The notes under the pieces are model-generated. The model searched no databases and had not been told where the DNA came from. It saw only the letters and a list, made by a program, of their open reading frames with translations. The position numbers were made by a program, and so were the translations under genes. This document shows positions 42,949 through 51,517 of a stretch of 64,000 nucleotides of DNA, in pieces; the first letter of the stretch is position 1; every line of letters starts with the position of its first letter. Source of the DNA: Microbacterium esteraromaticum (GTDB lineage: Bacteria; Actinomycetota; Actinomycetes; Actinomycetales; Microbacteriaceae); contig NZ_JAEMWU010000002.1 in assembly GCF_017303215.1 (NCBI RefSeq), forward strand, positions 1-64,000, read 5' to 3'.

Positions 42949-43695
42949 TCAGCCGCCCACGGCGCGTAGGTACTGCCCGTGATCCGAGATGCCGGACGCG
43001 GCGACGGTGAACCGCACCACCTCGCTGAGGTAGCGATCCTCCGAGGCCTCGAAGACACGGCCGTCGGCGTCTCGAGAGATGCGGCTCAGGCGGAGGATCG
43101 GGGATCCCGGGGCGACGCGCAGCAGCGCAGCATCCTGCGCATCGGCAGCCACCGCGTCGATCTCGTGCTGCAGCCCGACGATTCCGTGGCCCTGCGACGC
43201 GAGGTACTCGGTGATCGAGATGGCATCGGTGTCGACGTCCAGAAGCAGCCTGCCCACGTCTTCGCGGTAGCGCAGCCGCTCGAGCATGGTGGGGCGACCA
43301 TCGAGCAGCCTTAGGCGCACGACACTCATGATCGTCTCGCCCGGGGCGACCTGCAGTGCGGCGGCCGTCTCGGCATCGGCGCGGCGAAGGCTCAGCTCTT
43401 GCGTGACGGCACCGGGAGTCACTCCGAGATCGCGCGCCCAGCGGGTGAACGGCACAGACGTGTCGACCGGTTGATTCGCCTTGCGTGAGACCACGCGTGC
43501 GGGGCGTCCGCGGTGCGTCTCGATCAGCCCTTCGGCGCGCAGTACACCGAGGGCGTTGCGGATCGGGCCGCGCGAGGTGTTCCAGCGCTCGGCGAGTTCG
43601 GCCTCGGTGGGCACGTCGTCGCCGGGGCGCAGGTCGCCGTCGGCGATCCGAGCCCGGAGGTCGTCGGCAATACGCGTGTAGACAAGTTCGGCCAC
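42949..43695 (-). CDS. GntR-family regulator with UTRA domain (HutC/PhnF type)
   Basis: A 248-residue repressor. N-terminal winged HTH: YTRIADDLRARIADGDLRPG, TEAELAERWNTSRGPIRNAL, LRAEGLIETHRGRPARVV. The C-terminal two thirds fit a UTRA ligand-binding domain (RLRLLDGRPTMLERLRYRED, APGSPILRLSRISRDADGRV). It diverges from the phosphonate operon, the usual position of PhnF-like regulators, and is the likely repressor responding to a phosphonate or breakdown product. Confidence 0.88.
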   Translation of the reverse strand: MAELVYTRIADDLRARIADGDLRPGDDVPTEAELAERWNTSRGPIRNALGVLRAEGLIETHRGRPARVVSRKANQPVDTSVPFTRWARDLGVTPGAVTQELSLRRADAETAAALQVAPGETIMSVVRLRLLDGRPTMLERLRYREDVGRLLLDVDTDAISITEYLASQGHGIVGLQHEIDAVAADAQDAALLRVAPGSPILRLSRISRDADGRVFEASEDRYLSEVVRFTVAASGISDHGQYLRAVGG

Positions 43696-43761
43696 ATCGG
43701 CATACTACTTGGCGCAGTCCGCTCGGGTTGTGCTGTTTCCCAACTCGTCATCTGCTGGAAT

Positions 43762-43783
43762 CACGGGTGAACGACCGCTGAAC
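43762..43783. promoter_or_regulatory. Pho-box-like 11-bp direct repeats
   Basis: On the minus strand two contiguous 11-base units read GTTCAGCGGTC and GTTCACCCGTG. This matches the Streptomyces PhoP binding pattern of 11-bp units starting GTTCACC. They lie ~85-105 bp before phnD in the divergent promoter region of the phosphonate operon, where phosphate-starvation control is expected. Only two units are clear, so the match is suggestive rather than firm. Confidence 0.5.
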
Positions 43784-43868
43784 TTTCCCGAGTTAGGTAC
43801 CTTTCTCGCGCTGTGGCCTGCAAGAGTCTCTGACGGACGCCTTCCCCCTCGATCTCCGAAAGGTCCTC

Positions 43869-44789
43869 ATGAAGCTTCGTGCTCTTCCCGTCCTGGCCGG
43901 TGCAGCAGCTCTCGCCCTCGGCCTGTCCGCCTGCTCTGGCACCGCCGACGCGGCGCCCGCCGATGGCGCCGCATCCTCGGCGGGCTTCGCCGTCGATGAG
44001 AACACGCTCGTCTTCGGTGTGGTCCCGGACTCGGTCGACACCGAGACCAACTACAGCCCCCTCATGGAGTACATCGCCCAGGAGACCGGCAAGAAGGTCG
44101 AGTACCACGAGTCGACCGACTACGCCGCGCTGATCGAGGCCGCCATCGCCGGCAAGGTCGACGTCGCCTCCTTCTCGGGATTCACATACATCACGGCCAC
44201 CAACAACGGCGCCAAGCTCACCCCGATCTCGTCGATCGTCACCAAGGAGGGGCAGGAGCCCGGCTACTACTCGATGGCGATCGCGCCCGTCGACAGTGAC
44301 GTCGAGACCATCGACGACTTCGCCGGCAAGAAGGTCTGCTTCGTCGACCCGTCGTCGACCTCGGGCTACCTGTTCCCGAGCTACAACCTGCTCGACGCCG
44401 GCATCGACCCGCAGAACGACGTGACCCCCGTCTTCGCCGGAAAGCACGACGTCAGCGTCACCAAGACCGGTGAGGGCAAGGAGTGCGAGGTCGGCTTCGC
44501 CGAGGACTCCGAGGTCGCCAAGTCCGACAAGGTCAAGGTCATCGCCGAGACGATGGTTCCGGGCGCGCCCCTGGTCTACTCCGACAACCTGCCCGAGGAG
44601 CTCAAGAGCGAACTGGTCGACCTGCTCGCCGAGGTCAGCATCGACGAGATCGTCGGCGCCGGAATCACCAGCGCCGACTCCGAGGGCTTCCGCTCGGTGT
44701 TCTTCGAGACCAAGCCCGTCGACGACGCCTACTACGACCTGATCCGCGACATCTGCAAGAAGACCAACGCCAGCCAGTGCCAGGCGTGA
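43869..44789 (+). CDS. phnD: Phosphonate ABC transporter substrate-binding lipoprotein
   Basis: A 306-residue binding protein that captures phosphonates (or phosphite) outside the membrane. The signal has the lipobox LGLSAC. PhnD features: LVFGVVPDSVDTETNYSPLM, AAIAGKVDVASFSGFTYI and KKVCFVDPSSTSGYLFPSY, the last holding the Ser/Thr phosphonate-binding loop. It is the first gene of the phosphonate operon, 36 bp before phnC. Confidence 0.92.
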   Translation: MKLRALPVLAGAAALALGLSACSGTADAAPADGAASSAGFAVDENTLVFGVVPDSVDTETNYSPLMEYIAQETGKKVEYHESTDYAALIEAAIAGKVDVASFSGFTYITATNNGAKLTPISSIVTKEGQEPGYYSMAIAPVDSDVETIDDFAGKKVCFVDPSSTSGYLFPSYNLLDAGIDPQNDVTPVFAGKHDVSVTKTGEGKECEVGFAEDSEVAKSDKVKVIAETMVPGAPLVYSDNLPEELKSELVDLLAEVSIDEIVGAGITSADSEGFRSVFFETKPVDDAYYDLIRDICKKTNASQCQA

Positions 44790-44825
44790 TCCGCCGGTGA
44801 ACCGACGATCCCGAGAGAGACGAGC

Positions 44826-45644
44826 ATGAACACGAACACAGAGCCGGTCATCCGCATCGAGGCGCTCACGAAGCACTTCGGCGCGACCCGGGCGCTCACC
44901 GATGTCGACCTCACTGTCGCGCGCGGCGAGATCGTCGTCCTGCTCGGCCTCTCGGGATCGGGCAAGTCCACCCTGCTGCGGCACATCGATGCACTGGAAC
45001 TGCCCACCGCCGGCACGGTCGGCGTGCTCGGTGAGAACGTACCCGCGCTGCGCGGCCGCCGGCTGCGCCAACTGCGCAGCCGGGTCGGTTTCATCTTTCA
45101 GCAGTTCGAGCTGGTCGGATCGCTCACCGTGCTCGAGAACGTGCTGACCGGGGCGCTGTCGGCGCTGCGCGGTCCCCGGTTGGGGCTGTGGTCGTACTCG
45201 CGCGCCGACCGGCTGCGTGCGCTCGGGCACCTCGACCGCGTCGGACTGCTCGACCGCGCCTACCAGCGTGCCGATACCCTGTCGGGCGGTCAGCAGCAGC
45301 GCGTCGCCATCGCCCGCGCCCTCATGCAGAACCCCGAGGTGCTGCTCGCCGATGAACCGGTCGCCTCGCTCGACCCTGAGTCGAGCTCGCAGGTGATGTC
45401 GCTGATCCGACAGATCGCCGCCGACGAGGGACTCACCGTGGTCTGCAGCCTGCATCAGGTGGACCTCGCCATCGACTGGGCCGATCGTATCGTCGGGCTC
45501 AGGCACGGCGAGGTGGTGCTCGATACCGCGACCTCGGGCCTCGACAAGGCCCAGGTGATGGAGATCTACGGCCGCGTGGCCACCACCACCGCCGAGATGC
45601 GGATGCTGGAGGACGAGCTGCGCGTCGCGGAGCCGGTGGCATGA
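44826..45644 (+). CDS. phnC: Phosphonate ABC transporter ATPase
   Basis: A 272-residue ATPase. Walker A is GLSGSGKST, the signature LSGGQQQR, Walker B VLLADEPVASLD. RVGFIFQQFELVGSLTVLENV and the LDRVGLLDRAYQRADTLSGG region match PhnC. GAGAGACGAGC precedes the ATG. Its last codon overlaps the double permease start (ATGA). It powers phosphonate import. Confidence 0.93.
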   Translation: MNTNTEPVIRIEALTKHFGATRALTDVDLTVARGEIVVLLGLSGSGKSTLLRHIDALELPTAGTVGVLGENVPALRGRRLRQLRSRVGFIFQQFELVGSLTVLENVLTGALSALRGPRLGLWSYSRADRLRALGHLDRVGLLDRAYQRADTLSGGQQQRVAIARALMQNPEVLLADEPVASLDPESSSQVMSLIRQIAADEGLTVVCSLHQVDLAIDWADRIVGLRHGEVVLDTATSGLDKAQVMEIYGRVATTTAEMRMLEDELRVAEPVA

Positions 45645-47365
45645 CCCTGCTCGCACCGTCGACCGCCGCCCCCGGTTCTGCGGCAGATGAGCTGACCGCT
45701 CGCGCCCCGCGCCGACGGCTCAGCCCGGAACGGATCAGCGCGGGGCTGACCCTCGTGGTCATCGCGGGACTCGCGGTGGGTGCGCTGATCGACCTGAACA
45801 TCACCTTCGCGGGCGTCGCCGACAGCATGACGAACGCGCAGAACTTCTTCGCCCGCGTCGGGGGCCTGCGCTTTCCCGAGCCGGCCGAGCTGCTGCACCT
45901 GACTGTACTGACGGTGGGTCTCGTGCTCACCGGCACTCTGCTCGCCGCAGCGTTGTCCGTGCCGATCGCCTACTTGGCTGCGGCGAACACGAGCCCCAAT
46001 GCCGGCGCGCGCGCCATCGCCCGGTTCATCGGTGTGTTCACCCGGGCGCTGCCCGACGTCGTGCTCGCGATGGTGTTCGTGCTGATGTTCTCGCTGGGCA
46101 CGCTCCCGGGCATCCTCGCCATCGGCATCCACTCGATCGGCATGATCTCGAAGATGTTCGCCGATGCGATCGAGCAGATCGACGAAGGACCCCGCCTGGC
46201 GATCCGCGCCGGCGGCGGCACCCGCCTGCAGGAGTTCACCGCGGGCATCCTGCCTCAGGTGCTGCCGAGCTGGGTCGCCACCGTGCTGCATCGAAACGAC
46301 ATCAACCTCCGAGGCTCGGTGGTGCTCGGCTACGTCGGTGTGGCCGGACTCGGGCTGGAGATGTCGTACGCCTTCAAATCGCTGAACTACGGCCTGGGTC
46401 TTGGCATCGCCCTCGTGATCTTCCTCCTGTGCGTCGTGATGGAGATCATCTCCAGCGCGGTGCGCGTCGCCATGCTCGGCGAGAAGGACGCCGGCCGAGG
46501 CGTGTTCATCCGTCTGTTCCGACGCAGGGCAGCTGCGCGCCCTGCCGCGGCTCACAACCGGGGATTCGCGAGCATCGATGACGCCGCGCGCCGCCCGTGG
46601 ACGGCCATCCGCGTGCGCAACACCATCGCCGCATGGATCGCCGTGGCGATCGTCGTGGGATCGATCATCGTCAGCGACATCGTCTGGAGCGACTTCGCCA
46701 CCTTCTGGAGCAAGGTGCCGACGGTGCTCGCGTCGTTCTGGCCCCCGAACTTCGGCAGCTACGGATTCGAGACCATCGCCGCGGCCATGCTCGACACGAT
46801 CCGCATCGCGTTGGCGGCGACTCTCATCACCTTCGTGCTCTCGCTCATCGTCGGCTCGCTGGCCGCACGCAACGTCGCACCCGGGCCCACCACGCGGGGC
46901 GGATTCCGACTGCTGCTGGTGATCATCCGCGGGGTTCCCGAACTGATCCTCGCGATCGTGCTGATCATCATCACCGGACTCGGACCGCAGGCGGGAACCA
47001 TCGCGCTCGCGATCGGGGGCATCGGGCTGCTCGGCAAGCTCATCGCGGACTCCTTCGAAGAGGTCGATCGCGGTCCGGAACGCGCGCTCATGGCCGCCGG
47101 AGCCACCCGACTCCAGGTGTATGCCGGGGCGACCGTGCCCCAGGGGGCGCGGGCGCTGATCGGCCACACGTTCTACATGCTCGACACGAACGTGCGCGCG
47201 GCCACCCTGCTCGGCATCGTCGGCGGCGGCGGTGTGGGCTACTACCTGCTCAATGCCGGGCAGGGGTCGAACTACCAGCTCGTCGGCAGCATCGTGATCA
47301 TGATCCTGGTCACCGTGCTCGCCGTGGAGGGGCTGGCGATGTGGATGAGAAAGGTGTTCCGATGA
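45641..47365 (+). CDS. phnE: Phosphonate ABC transporter permease, two PhnE domains fused
   Basis: A 574-residue membrane protein made of two PhnE-like permease domains in one chain. Domain 1 (~residues 80-285) has the EAA-type loop QIDEGPRLAIRAGGGTRLQE and the GIHSIGMISKMFADAIE motif. Domain 2 (~residues 380-570) repeats this as EEVDRGPERALMAAGATRLQ and GIGLLGKLIADSFEE. In many bacteria phnE1 and phnE2 are separate genes. A ~60-residue linker lies between them. It overlaps the ATPase and the FAD-enzyme genes by 4 bases each. Confidence 0.9.
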   Translation: MTLLAPSTAAPGSAADELTARAPRRRLSPERISAGLTLVVIAGLAVGALIDLNITFAGVADSMTNAQNFFARVGGLRFPEPAELLHLTVLTVGLVLTGTLLAAALSVPIAYLAAANTSPNAGARAIARFIGVFTRALPDVVLAMVFVLMFSLGTLPGILAIGIHSIGMISKMFADAIEQIDEGPRLAIRAGGGTRLQEFTAGILPQVLPSWVATVLHRNDINLRGSVVLGYVGVAGLGLEMSYAFKSLNYGLGLGIALVIFLLCVVMEIISSAVRVAMLGEKDAGRGVFIRLFRRRAAARPAAAHNRGFASIDDAARRPWTAIRVRNTIAAWIAVAIVVGSIIVSDIVWSDFATFWSKVPTVLASFWPPNFGSYGFETIAAAMLDTIRIALAATLITFVLSLIVGSLAARNVAPGPTTRGGFRLLLVIIRGVPELILAIVLIIITGLGPQAGTIALAIGGIGLLGKLIADSFEEVDRGPERALMAAGATRLQVYAGATVPQGARALIGHTFYMLDTNVRAATLLGIVGGGGVGYYLLNAGQGSNYQLVGSIVIMILVTVLAVEGLAMWMRKVFR

Positions 47366-48480
47366 ACGCGACACAGGCCGACGTGGTGATCGTCGGATCG
47401 GGAATCGTCGGTCTCGGTGCCGCGTACGCCGCCGTGCGACGCGGCCACCGCGTGATCGTGATCGACCGCACAGAAGGGCCGGTCGGAGCCACCGTGCGCA
47501 ACTTCGGGCACATCTGCATCGGAGCGCAGATCGGCCAGGCGCGGCAGTACGGTGAAGTCAGCCGCGACATCTGGCTGCGTCTCGGGCACGACGCAGGGTT
47601 CCGAGTGCGTGAGTCGGGCACCCTCATCGCCGCCCGACACGACGACGAGCAGGCGCTGCTGGCAGCGGCGGCACGTGAGGGCGGCATGCGCCTGCTGACG
47701 GCGGACGAGCTCCGTGAGCAGGCACCTGTGCGGCACGAGGGTGTGATCGGCGGCGCGATCGTCGACGGCGACCTGCAGGTGAACCCGCGCGAAGCGCCCG
47801 CCGCGATCATCCGTCATCTCGCAGCCGCCGGTGTCGAGTTCCTCTTCCGCACCGCGGTGACGTCCATCGCTGCCGGTCGGGTGCAGACCTCGCGCGGTGC
47901 GATCGATGCCGATCGCATTGTGGTGGCGGTCAACCACGACCTCGATCAGTTGCTGCCCGAGCTCGCCGAGCGCGCGGGCGTGCAGCGGTGCGCCCTCGAC
48001 ATGATGCGCGTGGCGGTCGATCTGCCCACGCCACTGGCGGCGCCGCTGCTGACCGGCTGGTCGCTCGTGCGGTACGGACGCTTCGCAGCACTGCCCGAGG
48101 CCGACGTGCTGCGCGCGCGGCTGCACACCGAGCGGCCCGACCTGGCCGCGCTCGATCTGAACCAGATGTACACCCAGCTCCCGGACGGTTCGCTCATCGT
48201 CGGAGACACCCATGCCAAGGCGGTGCAACCCGCGCCGTTCCAGCCCGAGGCCGCCTTCTCGGCACTGCTCGAGGAGGCACGGGGGCTCTTGGCCGTCGAC
48301 GACATCCGCGTGTTGGAGCGCTGGCAGGGCGTGTACGCATCGGGGCCGGATGAGTTCCTCATCGAGACCCCCGCCGATGGTGTTCTCGTGCTCGCCGCGA
48401 CCACCGGCATCGGTATGACCTGCGGGCTCGGCCTCGCCGAGACCGCCCTCTTCCCCCATCTTCAGGAGGCCCACCAATGA
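47362..48480 (+). CDS. FAD-dependent oxidoreductase of phosphonate operons (HpnW/TIGR03364-like)
   Basis: A 372-residue DAO-fold flavoenzyme. The FAD dinucleotide motif is VVIVGSGIVGLGAAYAAVRR, followed by GATVRNFGHICIGAQ, and the C-terminus LVLAATTGIGMTCGLGLAET closes the FAD site. Relatives occur next to phosphonate transport and phosphonatase genes. Some have been shown to oxidise 2-aminoethylphosphonate or its N-methyl form to phosphonoacetaldehyde. With a phosphonatase-like enzyme encoded next, that reaction is the most likely here. ATGA overlap with phnE. Confidence 0.82.
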   Translation: MNATQADVVIVGSGIVGLGAAYAAVRRGHRVIVIDRTEGPVGATVRNFGHICIGAQIGQARQYGEVSRDIWLRLGHDAGFRVRESGTLIAARHDDEQALLAAAAREGGMRLLTADELREQAPVRHEGVIGGAIVDGDLQVNPREAPAAIIRHLAAAGVEFLFRTAVTSIAAGRVQTSRGAIDADRIVVAVNHDLDQLLPELAERAGVQRCALDMMRVAVDLPTPLAAPLLTGWSLVRYGRFAALPEADVLRARLHTERPDLAALDLNQMYTQLPDGSLIVGDTHAKAVQPAPFQPEAAFSALLEEARGLLAVDDIRVLERWQGVYASGPDEFLIETPADGVLVLAATTGIGMTCGLGLAETALFPHLQEAHQ

Positions 48481-49205
48481 CCGCTATCGAACTCGTCGTG
48501 CTCGACATGGCCGGAACCACGGTGCGCGATGACGGCGTGGTGGAGCGCGCCTTCCAGCGCGCCGCCGAACGCACCGGCGTCGCCGACCGCATGCCGTGGG
48601 AACAGTCACTGCAGTACGTGCGCGACACGATGGGGCAGTCCAAGATCGAGGTGTTCACGCACCTGGCCGGGGGCGACCGCGTGGCGGCCGAGCGTGCCAC
48701 GGCGGCGTTCGAGGCCGCATACGACGAGATCATCGCCGAACACGGCGCAGAGGAGATCCCGGGAGCGCGCGCAGCGATCGAACAGTTGCGGAACGACGGC
48801 GTGCAGGTCGCGTTGACCACCGGGTTCGCGCCGGTCACGCGCGATGCACTGCTCGAGGCGCTGGGGTGGCGCGACCTGGTCGATGTCGCCCTGTCACCGG
48901 TGGATGCCGGTCGCGGGCGTCCGCATCCGGATCTGGTGTTGGCCGCGCTGCTGCGCACCGGGGCGTCATCGGTGCAGGCGGTCGCGGTCGTGGGTGACAC
49001 GGCCAGCGACGTCCTGACCGGACGTCGGGCGGGGGCCGGCTTCGTCGCCGGTGTGCTCACCGGTGCCCACGATGAGGCAGCGCTCCTCGGGGCGCAGCCC
49101 GATGCGGTGCTGCGCAGCGTGGCGGACCTGCGCTCGGTGCTCGCCGCGCGGGGCTTGCTGGCGGCAGCGCCGCTGGCGTCGGAATCCGCCTCTGCGGCGC
49201 GCTGA
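48477..49205 (+). CDS. Phosphonatase-like HAD hydrolase (PhnX-related)
   Basis: A 242-residue HAD enzyme likely to split phosphonoacetaldehyde into acetaldehyde and phosphate. Catalytic Asp is in LVVLDMAGTTVRDDG. The cap contains DTMGQSKIEVFTHLAGG, with Lys 56 at the position corresponding to the Schiff-base Lys of PhnX (PMGLLKIDH-type motif). Motif III Lys may be replaced, but VVGDTASDVLTGRRAGA is a clear motif IV. It matches the phosphonatase-like group (TIGR03351-like). ATGA overlap with the FAD gene. Confidence 0.82.
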   Translation: MTAIELVVLDMAGTTVRDDGVVERAFQRAAERTGVADRMPWEQSLQYVRDTMGQSKIEVFTHLAGGDRVAAERATAAFEAAYDEIIAEHGAEEIPGARAAIEQLRNDGVQVALTTGFAPVTRDALLEALGWRDLVDVALSPVDAGRGRPHPDLVLAALLRTGASSVQAVAVVGDTASDVLTGRRAGAGFVAGVLTGAHDEAALLGAQPDAVLRSVADLRSVLAARGLLAAAPLASESASAAR

Positions 49206-49206
49206 C

Positions 49207-50331
49207 GTGCGCGCAGGACTGCGGGCGGCGTCGAGGCCGCCGCGCACGAGAGACGCCGACGCCGACGGCAGATCCGGCGATGTCGTACTGCGTCCGGCGG
49301 CCGCGACGATGGCGTTCGTCGGAGTCGACCACCCCCACGAACCGGTCGCCGTTCCCGGTGTGACCCTCGCCCCCGAAGACGTCCTTGTCGCGATCGAGCT
49401 GTCGACCGTGTGCGGTTCGGATGTGCACACCGTGCAGGGACGGCGCCCCGCTCCGACTCCGCTCGTGCTCGGGCACGAGAGCGTCGGGCGCGTGATCGCC
49501 ATCGGCGCCGCCGGCGCCCAGGCCGTCGGCGGCGCCCCGCTGCGGGTCGGTGACCGCGTGGTCTGGTCGGTGACGGTGTCGTGCGGTGCGTGCGATCGCT
49601 GTGAGGCCGGCATGACGCAGAAGTGCCGCGACCTCGGCAAGTACGGCCACGAGCGCATCGCACCGAGACGCGAACTCACCGGTGGTTTCGCCAGTCACGC
49701 CCAGCTGCGTCGCGGGACGGCCCTCGTGCGCGTTCCCGAGGCGCTGCCGGCGGGCGTGCTGGCGCCGGCCTCGTGTGCGACGGCGACCGCGATGGCGGCG
49801 ATCGACCGCGCGGCCCAGGGGCGCGCGCTTCACGGCGTGCGGGTGCGCATCCACGGCGCCGGCCTGGTCGGCCTCTCGGCCGCGGCGATCGCCGCCTCGC
49901 GCGGTGCGCAGGTCGAGGTGCGCGACCCGAACCCGAAGCGCGCTGCGCTCGCCGAGAGATTCGGAGCGCGGGCATCCGATCCGACCGCAGAACCCGACAT
50001 CGTGGTCGAGGCCTCCGGCCATGCCGTCTCGACCGCCCTCGCCGATGTGGCGGTCGGCGGAACCGTCGTGCTGGTCGGCAGCGTCTTCCCCGCCGATCCG
50101 GTGCCTATGGATGCCGAGTCGATCGTGCGGCGGATGCTGACGGTGACCGGCGTGCACAACTACGCGGCGGGTCACCTCGCCGACGCGGTGACGTTCCTCG
50201 AACGCCACGGTGCGGCCTACCCGTTCGACGAGGTGGTCGGTGCGGTGCATCCGCTCACCCATCTCGACGCCGCACTGGCTGCCGCCGCGGCCCCCGATGC
50301 GCCGTTGCGCATCGGCATCGCACCCCGCTGA
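49207..50331 (+). CDS. Zinc-dependent alcohol dehydrogenase of phosphonate operons (HpnZ/TIGR03366-like)
   Basis: A 374-residue medium-chain dehydrogenase. Catalytic zinc ligands: Cys in STVCGSDVHTVQGR and His-Glu in LVLGHESVGRVI. Structural zinc Cys: SCGACDRCEAG followed by QKCRDL. The cofactor fold is VRIHGAGLVGLSAAAIA. The GTG at 49207 directly follows the HAD stop. Its natural substrate in phosphonate operons is uncertain: it could reduce or oxidise the aldehyde made by phosphonatase, or act on a hydroxyphosphonate. Confidence 0.8.
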   Translation: MRAGLRAASRPPRTRDADADGRSGDVVLRPAAATMAFVGVDHPHEPVAVPGVTLAPEDVLVAIELSTVCGSDVHTVQGRRPAPTPLVLGHESVGRVIAIGAAGAQAVGGAPLRVGDRVVWSVTVSCGACDRCEAGMTQKCRDLGKYGHERIAPRRELTGGFASHAQLRRGTALVRVPEALPAGVLAPASCATATAMAAIDRAAQGRALHGVRVRIHGAGLVGLSAAAIAASRGAQVEVRDPNPKRAALAERFGARASDPTAEPDIVVEASGHAVSTALADVAVGGTVVLVGSVFPADPVPMDAESIVRRMLTVTGVHNYAAGHLADAVTFLERHGAAYPFDEVVGAVHPLTHLDAALAAAAAPDAPLRIGIAPR

Positions 50332-50352
50332 TGCCGATGCGCCGGCCGCCGG

Positions 50353-51093
50353 CTACTGCGACGGCAACGGGTAGCGGCGGCGCAGCACCGCGCGCTGCGC
50401 CAGAGTCCACAAGACCGTGACGACCAGGTACAGCGCCGCGGCGAGCGGCACGAACACCGCGAACACCGCCGTCAGATAGTGCAGGGCGTTGAGCACACCC
50501 AGCATCCCGGGAGCCGCCAGCGGACCCTCATCGGGAACCTGCGGGCGGAACACCCGCCGCGTGATCTCAGCCACGATCAGGATCACGACCAGCACGACCG
50601 CCCAGACGATGCCGGTCGACACGGTCAGCCCGCCGCCGACCGCCGTCAGCAGCGAGTCACCAAGCGGAGCGCCGAACAGATCCTGGGCGAGGAGCTCGTT
50701 CGGGTGCCCGGCGATCTCGGGCCGCAAGAACAGGGTGTACAGCACACCCACGACCGCGGCCTGCACGATCAGCGGCAGGCAACCAGCCAGCGGTGAGGCG
50801 TTCTCGTCCTTGTACAGCGCGAGCGTCTCGCGCTGCAGCCGCTCCCGGTCTTTGGCGTGCCGCTTCTGCAGGTCGCGCAGTTTCGGGGCCAACCGTGCGC
50901 GCATCTGCTCGGCCTTGGCCTGAGAGATACCGACCGGGATCAGCAGGATGCGCACGACAACGGTCACGGCGACGACGGCGAGCGCGGCCGCATTCGTGCT
51001 CGCCACCGGTTCGAACAGATACGAGAGGGCGAGCAGGGCGCGATACGCGCCGTCGAGCAGAAGAGTCAGAGGGGGCAGGGCGAAGATGTCCAA
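50353..51093 (-). CDS. YidC/Oxa1-family membrane protein insertase (second, short form)
   Basis: A 246-residue insertase-like protein with five likely helices: a hydrophobic N-terminus, ALAVVAVTVVVRILLIPVGI holding the conserved positive Arg of the hydrophilic groove, the charged cytoplasmic loop AEQMRARLAPKLRDLQKRHA, then CLPLIVQAAVVGVLYTLFL and the last helices. It is shorter than the main actinobacterial YidC and is not next to rpmH/rnpA, so it is likely a paralogue. It is convergent with the phosphonate dehydrogenase gene and the last in a group of leftward small genes. Confidence 0.85.
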   Translation of the reverse strand: MDIFALPPLTLLLDGAYRALLALSYLFEPVASTNAAALAVVAVTVVVRILLIPVGISQAKAEQMRARLAPKLRDLQKRHAKDRERLQRETLALYKDENASPLAGCLPLIVQAAVVGVLYTLFLRPEIAGHPNELLAQDLFGAPLGDSLLTAVGGGLTVSTGIVWAVVLVVILIVAEITRRVFRPQVPDEGPLAAPGMLGVLNALHYLTAVFAVFVPLAAALYLVVTVLWTLAQRAVLRRRYPLPSQ

Positions 51094-51186
51094 GATGCGT
51101 CCGATCGCGAGTGCGGGAAGGGTCGGCGAAAGCCGCGTATCCCACGTTCTGCGTCGGGCGCCGGACGGCGCTTCCTCAGCCGGGGG

Positions 51187-51459
51187 TCACGCGGCGAACG
51201 TCGCCCCCGGCGCTCGCGGACGCGGATGCCCGTCGGCATCGGGGTGACTCTGCGCGAGCCGCGTCGACAGATCGATCCAGCGGAGCGCACGTGTCGTGGT
51301 GCGGATGCCCGTCTGCGGCGCCAACACGGCGAGCGTCACCGCGACGACGGCCAGGGCGACGAGCACAGCGGCCATGCCCAGCATCCCGGGGCCGGGAACG
51401 GGCACGGCACCGAGCGCCGACAGCAACAGCTGCAGCAGGGTGCTCATCGCCTCGATCAT
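51187..51459 (-). CDS. Small membrane protein, DUF6412-like
   Basis: A 90-residue protein with an N-terminal helix (TLLQLLLSALGAVPVPG) and a second one (LGMAAVLVALAVVAVTLAVL), then a polar tail rich in Arg, His and Pro. I assign it tentatively to DUF6412, short proteins found beside YidC-type genes in actinobacteria. GGAGG lies 5 bases before the ATG at 51459. It lies 93 bp upstream of the insertase gene. Function unknown. Confidence 0.6.
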   Translation of the reverse strand: MIEAMSTLLQLLLSALGAVPVPGPGMLGMAAVLVALAVVAVTLAVLAPQTGIRTTTRALRWIDLSTRLAQSHPDADGHPRPRAPGATFAA

Positions 51460-51517
51460 TCGCGCCTCCGGTCAGGAGGTCTGAGCGTAGCATCCGCCGT
51501 TTCGGTCGCGGCGCCGC

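Noticed and set aside
43761..45656. Open frame of 631 codons on the minus strand opposite phnD/phnC
   Set aside because: It is antisense to two clear genes; such long frames arise from GC-rich third positions. The translation has no recognisable domain and is rich in Asp, Gly, Arg and Val.
45566..47374. Open frame of 602 codons opposite phnE
   Set aside because: Antisense shadow of a clear membrane protein; hydrophilic His/Asp/Arg-rich composition, no family.
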